Shown: positions 55,550 to 64,000 of the stretch, in pieces
Position numbering within the stretch: position 1 is the stretch's first letter
How the letters are laid out: each line of letters starts with the position of its first letter
Assembly (NCBI GenBank): GCA_023213315.1
Contig: JAKCPI010012532.1
Location: 1-64,000 of the forward strand
DNA: 64,000 nucleotides
Origin: Euborellia annulipes
Taxonomy: Eukaryota > Arthropoda > Insecta > Dermaptera > Anisolabididae
Reading direction: 5' to 3'
Notes under the pieces: generated by a model
Database searches by the model: none
Told to the model about the DNA's origin: nothing
What the model saw: only the letters and a program-made list of their open reading frames with translations
Position numbers and translations under genes: made by a program

Positions 55550-55830
55550 ATAAAAGCAACATGAGTGGAGACCCGCATTGATATTGTTTAATATCCCCCC
55601 CCCCACCCACCCATCTCTGCTCTCCTCCTCGAACAACTGCAATGGCGTTCAATAAGCTTAGAGCATGCTGAAAAGCCGTCGTTAAATAAAGGCTAAATAA
55701 AGAAAGGAATACTTGCAGTGGGATTTCGACTCCCTGACATGTCTCAAGTCTTGTTCGGAGAGGGGGATGCGGGGAGGGGGTCTTTGTCCCAACTCACTTT
55801 TGTATTCTATTTCTGACTTGCATTTTATAT
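55550..55830. other. Complex-sequence island
   Basis: A C-rich run (55,597-55,620) and 'ggagagggggatgcggggag' flank sequence with no repeat match. No long frame. Confidence 0.3.
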
Positions 55831-56012
55831 GTGAAAACCTTAAAATTTTCAGCCTATAGAAATATATAATAATAAGCTAAAAAAAAAAAAAAGAATGGAA
55901 AATTTCGAATTTTTTAGACCAGTGGACCAAATTACTTAAATAAATTTTTATTCATTCGTTCGATTCCAAAATTTAGAGCGAGAGAAAAATTTTCTTTATC
56001 TCATACTTCTGT

Positions 56013-56125
56013 GTAACTCCGGTGGATCACGTAGCGGTTAGAAGCAATCTGAGAAACCCGGGTTCGATCCTCGGCTGGGGCTCAGAGGTGTGAGTTTAGT
56101 TAAGAAATTTTTGTAAAAACGTAAA
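56013..56125 (+). mobile_element. tRNA-derived SINE
   Basis: 'ggtggatcacgtagcggtta' provides the A-box region and GGGTTCGATCC (56,060-56,070) the B box, followed by 'ctcggctggggctcagaggt', a short body and an A-run at 56,122. No acceptor stem closes, so it is a SINE and not a tRNA. Confidence 0.6.
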
Positions 56126-56401
56126 AAAAAAAAAAATTTTTCTCTTTTAAATGATTTTTTTTCCGCACCTGAAGCCATTTAATATATTCTACATCTGTGC
56201 TAAGGCTCCGACTATTTGAATGATTATTCATTATTATAAATTTTCTGGACACTATTGTTACGAATATGGAGTGTGAATGAAGGTCCATCCCCCCCCCTCC
56301 GAAATATCAAAAAAAATAAATAAATAAAAAATTTTAAGCTTTTTTTCAATAATAAAATACGTATATTCGTTTATTAAAAATATTTTAAAAACATACATCT
56401 A

Positions 56402-56465
56402 AAAAAATTGCCCCACCCGGGATTCAAACCATTGATTCACTGGATTAAGTAATCTGATTGATATA
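56402..56465 (-). mobile_element. tRNA-derived SINE head, partial
   Basis: On the minus strand 'ccagtgaatcaatggtttg' leads into B box GGTTTGAATCC and 'cgggtggggcaa'. The A-box side is degraded. It is head-to-head with the SINE at 56,476. Confidence 0.5.
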
Positions 56466-56475
56466 TAGCCATATA

Positions 56476-56795
56476 ATTTTTGCTAGCTCATAAGTTGAGC
56501 GTTGGAGTACCAGTGAAGTCATTTCAAATTTTTCTTGGGGGGGGCAAACATTTTTTTCTCAAAATTTACTTACAAATAGGTACTAAAATATAGACAAAAG
56601 ATATTTAATTTAATTAATTGTTTAATTTTGTACCGTTTCTATACTCGTAGATGTATTTTGAAGTATTTTATTTAGAATAATATAAAACTTTATAAAAATC
56701 AGAGCCCTTGGGGAAGGGGGAATGCCCCCCTCCTCCAAATGACGCCACTGTGGAGTACCAATCCATTGATCTGTGGTTCGATTCCCTGCTGAAGC
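56476..56795 (+). mobile_element. tRNA-derived SINE head, split by a hAT MITE
   Basis: The A-box region 'tagctcataagttgagcg' (about 56,484) is separated from B box GTGGTTCGATTCCC (about 56,773-56,786) by the hAT MITE at 56,511-56,750. Removing the MITE and one octamer restores a tRNA-like head of about 73 bp. The body downstream is A+T-rich. Confidence 0.7.
56511..56750. mobile_element. hAT-like MITE inside a SINE head
   Basis: A 240-bp element with TIRs cagtgaagtcattt / aaatgacgccactg and an exact 8-bp duplication TGGAGTAC (56,503-56,510; 56,751-56,758). Same family as 44,130-44,385. Confidence 0.9.
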
Positions 56796-56866
56796 AATTT
56801 TTTTCAAACATTAATTTGATACGTTTGTAAATATAATGTGACTCTTTATAAGTTGAATTATAATAC

Positions 56867-57280
56867 GGAAGAGGATCTGCAGCCTCTTTTATTAAATAAA
56901 CTCTTTATTCAGGACGTTTCGGCATAGATTCACCGTAGCATCATCAGCCTTTCAAGAGGGCATAAGTCTTAAACTTACTTGGTATAGTCTACCATATTCC
57001 AATAGAATTGTCGTTGAGTAGGCAATACCAATGTATTTGGTCTATGAATATTTAATACCCCAAATACCTCCAAATATAAGCTATGAGAGAGGTGAACCCA
57101 ATGAATCTACCTGTACTATTGTATTACTACTGTATTACCTCACAATGACAACTCTATTGTTATAATATGATATATTGAGACTTATGCACTCTAGAAGGGC
57201 TGATGGATCTATGCCGAAACGTCCTGAATAAAAAGTTTATTTAATAGAGGCTCTTTTCATTTGGCTGCAAATCCTCTTCC
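56867..57280. mobile_element. Foldback element with two hammerhead-like cores
   Basis: Outer arms 'cggaagaggatctgcagcct' and complement. Cores followed outward by 'ctgaataaa' lie in both arms at 56,909-56,950 (minus) and 57,196-57,226 (plus). The centre is A+T-rich and not fully symmetric. No coding sequence. Confidence 0.75.
56909..56950 (-). ncRNA. Hammerhead-like motif, exact CTGATGA
   Basis: AGG, CTGATGA, T, a GCTACGG..GCC region with weak pairing, GAAACGTC, CTG. Stem I has two pairs at best. The partner at 57,196 has CTGATGGA with a shortened stem II. Confidence 0.4.
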
Positions 57281-58196
57281 TTACTGATACTTTTTAGGTC
57301 TATATTCCTTTAAAAATATAAACTCTTTTGGAATTGTGGCATTAATTTTAATATGAAACACTTAAATATGCGATTACTTCTCTTTGTTTAGATCATCCAA
57401 ATAAATTGAATCGATATTTAATTAAACGAACACAATAATTTAATCTCTTACTGCAAACTCCTTTATCACCTGTGATACAAGAAACCAACATAAATCAAAG
57501 GGAAAAAAAATCAATGCCAAACAAACAAAAAAAAAAAACAAACAATTTTCGAATATCAATCCGTATATTATTAAAGCCAAAAGGAAAGAGATTTATTCAG
57601 TGATTTTGATTTGAATTGATCTCGTTAAGCCCGAGTAGAAAGAAAATTCAATTTGTCGTTTTTCTGAGATTCTTTCTATGATAATAAACAGAATACACGA
57701 TATAATACTTTTTAGGGCACAATGCAAAAGAATCGAAAGCTTCAGGACCAATAATTTAGAGTGGAAATGCGAAGGAAAACGACCGAGTTTCGGGCTCAAA
57801 ATAATTCTCTTTTATTGCACTAACATTTTAAGGATAATACCTTGGAAATTAAATTCGATATCTATCTATATATTCTAAAAGGCAATTTTAATATATTAAT
57901 ATATTTAGGATTTTTTTTTTAATGAGAAATTTATTTAAATAGAAAAAAATAGCAAGCTTTTATTTAAAGTGAAATAAGAAAGAAGGAAATAATTTCATTG
58001 TTGTTGAATATTTATGATTTAAAATAAAAGCGTGGGGCGCTCAATGATAATTTTATTTGACCCTCAGAACCCCGGGTAAAATTGTAAAGTTTCTTTAATA
58101 GATTTGGAAGGGTTGAAGCATTCGTATGTTTCACATTTCAAAGATGTCACAAATTCTTAGAATTATTGTAGAACAAATTTTCTTATATACTATTTT
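57281..58196. other. Spacer, no gene seen
   Basis: A+T-rich to moderately complex; overlapping frames at 57,593-57,878 on both strands have no domain. Confidence 0.4.
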
Positions 58197-58544
58197 AAGG
58201 AGTGTCTCTAAATCAATGAAACTCCCAATGATTTCGGTCCAGATTTATTCGAACATCATCAGGCAATCAGGAGTTGTAATATGTAAATGTATATTAATAC
58301 ATTTTTTATTCGTATGTTGGTTTAGACTTGTTAATAACTTTTAAAAATAATAATTTTGCTGTTTGGAAATCGCAATGCTTAGAAAAGTCAGGAGTAATTA
58401 TTAACAAGTCTAAACCAACATATGAATAAATATATTAATATACATTTACACATGACAACTCCTGATTGCCTGATGATAGTCGAATAAATTTGGACAGAAA
58501 CGTCACGAATTTTCAGGAGTTTCATTGATTTAGAGACACTCTTT
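58197..58544. mobile_element. Foldback element with two hammerhead-like cores
   Basis: Outer arms 'agtgtctctaaatcaatgaa' and complement, inner arms through 'ttggtttagacttgttaata'. The plus core is CTGATGA (58,470-58,476), GTC..GAC stem II, GAAACGTC. The minus core in the left arm has CTGATGA and GAAAT. Frames on both strands are readings of the arms. Confidence 0.75.
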
Positions 58545-58756
58545 ACTGACTGCCATCTCCTGCCATTGTTCAAATAAACAATTTGTTTCTTTTCTATAAT
58601 TTAATATTGAAAAAATAATTTTTGAATGTGTTTTTGAAAGTTTTTTCATATATATTTATATATATATATATTATAACTATTACTAAGTAATTACTAAGTG
58701 CTAAGTAAATTTTCTTAAATAGTGAGATATGTTTAAAAATTTGAAAATGGATCTTT

Positions 58757-58812
58757 GCAGGCCTGATGATGACAAGGAGCCGAAACTGTGATAAACAGGC
58801 TAACAGTCGCCA
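58757..58812 (+). ncRNA. Hammerhead-like motif with closed stem III
   Basis: GGC, CTGATGA (58,763-58,769), TGACAAGGAGCC, GAA, then ACTGT..ACAGT closing a loop of about 14 nt, C, then GCC. Stem I GGC/GCC is 3 pairs, stem III is 5 pairs and the triplet is GUC. Stem II pairs poorly. It is the only copy with a long stem III, so a monomer fold is conceivable. 'caataaaat' follows. Confidence 0.5.
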
Positions 58813-58883
58813 ATAAAATATTAAAGCCCGCCGAAGCCTGGCAAGCAAATGCATCAAATTTATTCTTGCTCACTGTTTGGAAA

Positions 58884-59030
58884 TTTTTCAATTACCCGCC
58901 TCCGGTTTTAAATTTCCCTCTCTAACTCCACTTCTTTTTTTTCTGGCCAATCAGCGCCCTGACATACACATATACACTGCACACAGGAAATCAGTGGCTA
59001 ACGCTTTATATATAGTAATGATAATGATAA
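58884..59030 (-). repeat. K-family repeat, reverse
   Basis: In reverse: 'atatataaagcgttagccac', 'gctgattggccagaaaaaa', 'gagggaaatttaaaac'. Third copy of the family at 4526 and 52,567. Confidence 0.5.
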
Positions 59031-59492
59031 TTCACATCAACATCTTATGAATTTTTTTATTTTACCAACCAAAAATAATGTTTTTCATAGCACTGTCATT
59101 TTTTCAACTTTTATTAACCTGGAGAGGAGCAAGTTTTGATAAGAAAAGAAAAAAAAATTAACATAAATATATATAGGTATATTTTTTTTTATACGAATTC
59201 TTTCTATATCACTGCCAAATGTCAGTTCGTCTTTTTTTTTTACATGTTATTCCCATTGGTATTTTGAGAGGAAATTTTTTAAAAAGTTGTTGGGTTGTAA
59301 GAAGCCAGAGGGATTTCAGAAAAATAAATTAGTGATGTTTCAGCTTTTAAGCTCTGAATAAATTTATTCACTTAGAGACTTACACCTACTAAATAACAAG
59401 GTTTATTGCTTTTCTCGTTAAAATATCAAAATATTTACTCTGAAAAAAAGTCTGCCTAAATATTTAATTAGATTTTTAAGAAAAATAAATAA
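59031..59492. other. A+T-rich spacer
   Basis: Nothing recognised. Confidence 0.45.
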
Positions 59493-59875
59493 TCTATATA
59501 TATATAATTCGCTAATGTCCGACTGTCTGTCTGTTACGCTCTATTTAGGCAACTTCCCGTTGGAGTTTTTAAATGAAATTTTATATGCATAAAGAGGGCC
59601 TTACAGGAAAATTATTTTCATCCCGAAATTCCTATAACATTTTGAGTTATTAATTCTTAAAGTTACGATTTCTCCTATAGGAAATGTATCTAGAAATATT
59701 TATGTATTCATTGCATTTATATATTCTATGAATGTAAACAATTCCTTGAGCAGGCACTGGATAGGAATATAGTATTGATAATTTTTTTTTTTTCATAATT
59801 AAGAAAAGGCGAGGGTCCGCCGCAGGCGGCCGAGCCAGCTGGCGTGAAGCCGCCGAAGGCGGGCGCCGCGACTAG
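59493..59875 (+). mobile_element. Non-autonomous Helitron, both ends present
   Basis: A 383-bp element starting TCTATATATATATAATTC and ending in CTAG (59,872-59,875), preceded by A and followed by T, as expected for Helitron insertion between A and T. A G+C-rich tract with a CGCC-gaa-GGCG hairpin lies just upstream of CTAG. No Rep/helicase. A reverse, rearranged relative is at 23,805-24,294. Confidence 0.75.
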
Positions 59876-61210
59876 TCTATTCCTAATTAGTTTAATTTTT
59901 TAAGCATTAAATGAAGAGTATTTCATATGAATAAAAAACTTTTTTATATATTTTCATTGTTATTTGTATTAAATTTAACGAAATCAAATAGAAATCGGAC
60001 TATCGCTATATATTTATAGATGAAAAATAAAAACTATATTAAATTCTTTCTCTTTGAAAAAAAAATTCTCCCTAGAATATCGTCATTGATTAGAAAATAT
60101 TTATTTGTTTGCATTTTCAATTCTTGCCATAGCAACTATTATTTCAATATTGACAATAGCAATAACGAGAATTCCAAATGGTTATCGTATAATGAAGCGA
60201 TTTGCTCTCAATTTTCAAATTTTATTTTTTATTAGTATAAAAGTAAATTCCGGACATTTATAGTGTGAAAATATCCAGAATAATAGATTATTTGGTGTTA
60301 CTGTTGAGTTAAGATTTCTGAAATTCCAAAAACAACCCTATAAATTTGTTTATTATTTTTTCAGTTTGATTTTACTCCGGGCTTTTAGTTGGTTCTATCT
60401 CCCTATCTTTGGATTTAAATTATAATTAATAATTAATATAAGTAATTTATTATTAAATTTCAATTAATAATAAAACTCAAATGTATTAATGTTAAAAAAT
60501 TGAAACACGCCTGCAGATAGGCAATTTTTTTTCTAATTATATTCCCAATTAATTATAATTTTTTTTTTTTTTTTTTTTGAATCAGCTGAATTCAAACCAG
60601 GAATATAAATTTAAATTTTCGTCCGAGTTTACAACGTCTCTTCTTTAAGAGTTTCAAATTTTTCTTCTTCTCTCTCTCTTTCCCCGCGCATTTAACACGC
60701 TAGATATTCATAGGAGAACGTGAAAGGTAGTTTTTCAAAGAAATTAATTAAGAAATTTCTCATAAATTCTTGTAGTAAAAATAATTCATTTTAAGTAACT
60801 GCCACCTCCATGTGGTCTTTGAAATATATTCCAACGAAAGAATTATATTCATTAAAGATATAATACCGAAAATTAAATAAAAGATTAGAAGTAAATTTGT
60901 TTACAGTTGTATTGTCTGATATGTTATTTGCAACTCTTCTTTTTAAGATGTTCTTTTTTTTATTGAAGATGTCGAAAAGCCACTTTTAGATAATTTTTTT
61001 TTATATATACCGCTATAGCATAAGTACCAACAACTAGAATATATTTTTATTAAAAAATATTGGAATTAAGTTCTTTTTCCCGGCTTATGGTAGGGTGAAT
61101 TAGCAGATAACCTCACGTAACAAAAATGCGTTACAGCGCCCAAGCGCCGGCGGAGGAAGGCGAGGTCATGCCCACCCCTCACTGACTCTATCCTCTCTCT
61201 TTATCTCATT
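59876..61210. other. Spacer with a G+C-rich patch
   Basis: Mostly A+T-rich. About 61,095-61,200 holds 'atgcgttacagcgcccaagc' and 'gccggcggaggaaggcgagg', recalling both T1 ends and Helitron 3' ends; neither could be confirmed. Confidence 0.35.
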
Positions 61211-61211
61211 C

Positions 61212-61262
61212 TATATTATTTAAAAAAGAAAAGAATTATTTATTTTCTTTTTTAAATAATAT
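61212..61262. repeat. Hairpin, ~20-bp arms
   Basis: 'atattatttaaaaaagaaaa' faces 'ttttcttttttaaataatat' across 10-11 nt. A+T-rich, function unknown. Confidence 0.6.
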
Positions 61263-62224
61263 TCATATTAAATTATATTCAGAGGTGAAGAAAAGGCGTG
61301 AGGAACTTCGTTCCTGGCGGGGGTACGATCTTTTTCATATAATTATTTTTGTCATTATTTTTATCGTAAAAATCTGACTTTTTCAAGACTCTTCTCCCAA
61401 AATTGGACTTTGCTCTTTCTAGTGATACGTGAGACGTACGGACGGTCAAGTGAATTGACCTTATCATAGGGAAATCCCCGTAGTGAAAAGAAGGATTTTT
61501 TCCTTAATTCATAAAAATCTGTTGAGATTAACAACACATTGCATTTCTTGAGTAAGAGAAAGTCACACTAAAAAAAAATTAAATAAACCTAACTGCCTTT
61601 TCTCTGCTATCTTGTCATTAAAAAAAAATGAATTTATTTGTAAAACATGGTCAAATAATCTAAGAAAAATAACTACTTATATAAATTTATTTTGCGTTTT
61701 AAGACTGTATAAAAATACGTTATTTATTTTGTAATTAAGTGTTCTATCGGTCTTAAAAGTTTAAGTACCACTGATCTTAAGATTACATTTTTATAAAAAA
61801 AAAAATTCTTAAAAAAGTTTCATTACACTTTCAAATAAATATTTAGTTTGTAACAAATAAAATAAATTTAATTAAATCCTTATCTGGGCCTGTGAAGTCG
61901 AAATTGGTTTTATTTATGCTAGTAGAATCAAGCGATTGATCTGTCTGTTATCCAAATTCGTTTATTCAGGATTCGCGGGGTTGGGTTCGGAGGTGGTTGG
62001 GGGCAATTTTCGTTCTGCCCCAATGAATCGCTGGAATAGACAATTTTTTTTTTTTCGGAAGAATTCTTTATCATAAAAATTCTTTCGGTATTAAATAAAT
62101 TTTAAAATCCTCCTTGTAAATATTATTGAGATCGAGACAAGTGGTCTTTAAATTTTTTATGGGAGTTTTTTTTCTGGCAATTTTTATAACCCAACAAAAA
62201 TTACTTTCATCAAATCACATTATA

Positions 62225-62255
<31 letters not shown>

Positions 62256-62581
62256 CATATTGTATTAAAAAAGTATATAACTGAAACAATGAGTTTTATC
62301 CTATTAAACTCAATATAAAATAAACTCTTAAAAATATAATTGAAATTTAGTAGAATTTATTTAATAAAATTTATCATGAGGTTGTATAGGAAGGTTTGCG
62401 AATATAATGGACAAGTTCCCAGTGAAGTACAGAGAGAACTAATTCAGCAGGGAATTGGGCGACGAAAGTACGGACAGTCGATGGAAGTACGGTATTTTTT
62501 GGAGTCGATATAACCTGAAATAACATCAGAATCCATCACTGTTCCTGTTGCTTTGAAAAAATTAAAATATGTATTGAATTG
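61263..62581. other. Spacer with a complex patch and TA microsatellite
   Basis: 61,960-62,040 is more complex ('gggttcggaggtggttgggg'). A (TA)n microsatellite lies at 62,221-62,247. Nothing coding recognised. Confidence 0.4.
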
Positions 62582-63003
62582 CTCAGGGGCCCACATCTTG
62601 TGGGTACGTGGATGGCGACCACGAGCTACCCGAGCTGGGACAGGCAGTCCTGTTCTTTGTATGTTCTTTGTATGCAACATATTCACGGAACACAAGAGAG
62701 GCATCTTCCCAGCATCCCTATGCTGTTCAGATCACGACTAACAGAACAAAACAATTTCATTCTTCCTTTGTCCCCATGACCTCCCGTGATTGGAACAAGC
62801 TCCCTGCGTCTATCTTCCCCAAAACCTACAATCTTCAGACTTTCAAGTCTAACCTCAACAGGCATCTTCTCAGTTCCCGCAGTTGAGTTTCCCCTTTATG
62901 CTTCTCCTTTTGTTTTTATTTTCTTCCTGGCTGCATGTGACTATTGGTCATTATAGGTCTTCGGACCTTATGCACCCATTCCAAAAAAAAAAAAAAAAAA
63001 AAA
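62582..63003 (+). mobile_element. LINE 3' end fused to an S-type head
   Basis: Starts with the S head (CTCAGGGGCCCACATCTT), then at about 62,662-62,683 a tandem 'ttctttgtatg' marks the join. A reverse-transcriptase C-terminus, 3' UTR and poly-A (62,983-63,003) follow. Head-to-tail linkage suggests that the S SINEs and this LINE share a 5' region, or that this is an internally deleted LINE. No target duplication was recognised. Confidence 0.75.
62722..62886 (+). pseudogene. LINE reverse transcriptase C-terminal fragment
   Basis: Encodes about 54 residues with the motif SRDWNKLPASIFP followed by YNLQTFKSNLNRHL and a stop. This matches the conserved tail of jockey/CR1/L2-type LINE reverse transcriptases, where a 'W-N-x-L-P..F' segment precedes a 'F-K-x-x-(L/V)' segment. 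All catalytic motifs are missing through 5' truncation. The longer open frame from 62,608 begins in the S head and is not the natural start. Confidence 0.8.
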
Positions 63004-63697
63004 GATTTATCTCCAGAATCGCTTGACTATTTCCCGTGAAATTTGGCATAATACTAGTCTAAGATTTATACATTTATTGATAAATTTCGTAATTTTTTTT
63101 AACTTTCAATCATATATGCACTTAATTAATCCAACAACTACAAAAACCACAATAATACAAAACAATTGTGTCAATGAGTACAGCAATTTTCACGAATTCA
63201 TGAAATTATTTACTCACCTTTAAAAAAAAAATATATATATATTTATGCATTAAATATTGTATTTATAGACAATAAAATTCATTTTAACCTCAAACATTTG
63301 TATTTATGATTATGCGGATAATAAATGTCAAAATAGATGGTTTGTTATTTTTTTTTAATGTTCTCAATCCCAGAGTGTGTATTTGGTTCATGATTCTTAA
63401 TCCGTTGGGGCCGTGTTCATCTGTCAATCAGGGATATATTTAAAAAAATTGATTCTTTCACCGATAAAAGTTTATTTGAAAAATCAAATTGTTCTTGTAA
63501 AGAGTATATGTATAAATAGACCCTTGTAATTTAATATTATATATTTAATTAATAAATAATTAGAATTTAATCTATTTAGTGAGTGTATAGGATGTTCCAT
63601 GATTTTTTTTTGCCATCGATGATTTGGAATACATATTATCTGTATCAGTCAAAAATATCCACTCTATCAATAAACCCTATCGGTAAGAGAAGAGAGA
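63004..63697. other. A+T-rich spacer
   Basis: Nothing recognised. Confidence 0.45.
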
Positions 63698-63878
63698 CAG
63701 TGGCGTCAAAATTTGCACCCCCCCCCCACAAAGGCTCTGATTTTTATAAAATTTTATATTATTCTAAATAAAATATTGCAAAATATATTTACAAGTATAT
63801 AAACTGTACAAAATTAAACAAATTAAATAATTTTTGCCAAATTTGACTACCTATTTGTAAGTAAATTTTAAGAAAAAT
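63698..63878. mobile_element. hAT-like MITE, one end only, reverse
   Basis: TIR cagtggcgtcaaaattt and C-tract, then the body of 44,130-44,385 in reverse complement ('ctctgatttttataaaattt', 'ctacctatttgtaagtaaat'). The far end is lost. Confidence 0.7.
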
Positions 63879-63942
63879 TCTCTCTAGGTAGGACTGAGTC
63901 AGATCTCTAGCCAATGGATAATTTTGGCTGATACAGATAGTA

Positions 63943-64000
63943 CAGTGAGGAACATTATTAAGTCCCATCCATGCTTTTTCTCCTTGTGATTATTTCATTG
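63943..64000. mobile_element. Tc1-type MITE copy D, cut by window end
   Basis: After TA (63,941-63,942) it reads CAGTGAGGAACATTATTAAG and continues as in the element at 12,478. It runs off the window. Confidence 0.75.

Noticed and set aside
1..64000. CRISPR array or prokaryotic operon
   Set aside because: No regularly spaced direct repeats and no densely packed genes; all transposon families and tRNA-SINEs are eukaryotic.

Overview
The window looks like A+T-rich, non-coding nuclear DNA from an animal, probably an arthropod. The pointers are a mariner transposase of animal type, tRNA-derived SINE heads, a LINE tail, Helitron ends, hAT and Tc1/mariner MITEs, and Penelope-type foldbacks with hammerhead-like motifs. 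The species cannot be named from the sequence. I found no convincing host gene, rRNA, functional tRNA or CRISPR array. Every open frame I could assign is a transposon remnant or a low-complexity artefact.

Layout. (1) 1-5.5 kb: foldback elements with hammerhead-like cores and a TA-flanked MITE. (2) 6.0-7.3 kb: a triple nest, in which a palindrome sits in a MITE that sits in a ~0.57-1 kb dispersed repeat, here called R1. (3) 9.6-16.4 kb: two hAT-like elements, two copies of one Tc1-type MITE (one at the exact centre of a 150-bp-arm palindrome), and a tRNA-SINE split by a hAT element. (4) 18-32 kb: R1 copies, an inverted-duplication mariner, Helitron and foldback chimeras, and a SINE with an 18-bp target duplication inside a foldback. 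(5) 33-37 kb: foldbacks, a G+C-rich island, and the cleanest hammerhead-like motif. (6) 40-46 kb: hAT elements with tandem or gatcc-rich interiors. (7) 48-53 kb: R1 with an inserted inverted repeat, plus foldbacks. (8) 53-64 kb: several tRNA-SINE heads (one split by a hAT element), more foldbacks, a Helitron with both ends, and a 5'-truncated LINE.

Families named here for convenience: R1 (about 11 copies, a hairpin at each end); T1 (MITE starting TGGACCCTGTTACGCATT or close to it); N (inverted-repeat family with a 'ggcaacccaaatg' core); S (non-tRNA SINE head starting CTCAGGGGCCCACATC); M and K (short dispersed modules). Between these lie long A+T-rich stretches and about ten more complex islands without repeat signatures, which may be conserved regulatory DNA of a distant gene or fragments of host sequence.

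The most interesting signal is the set of hammerhead-ribozyme-like cores (CTGANGA, hairpin, GAAACGTC) carried in inverted pairs by foldbacks of several families, together with repeated insertion into palindromic sites. All repeat relations were found by eye. Copy numbers and ends need alignment.
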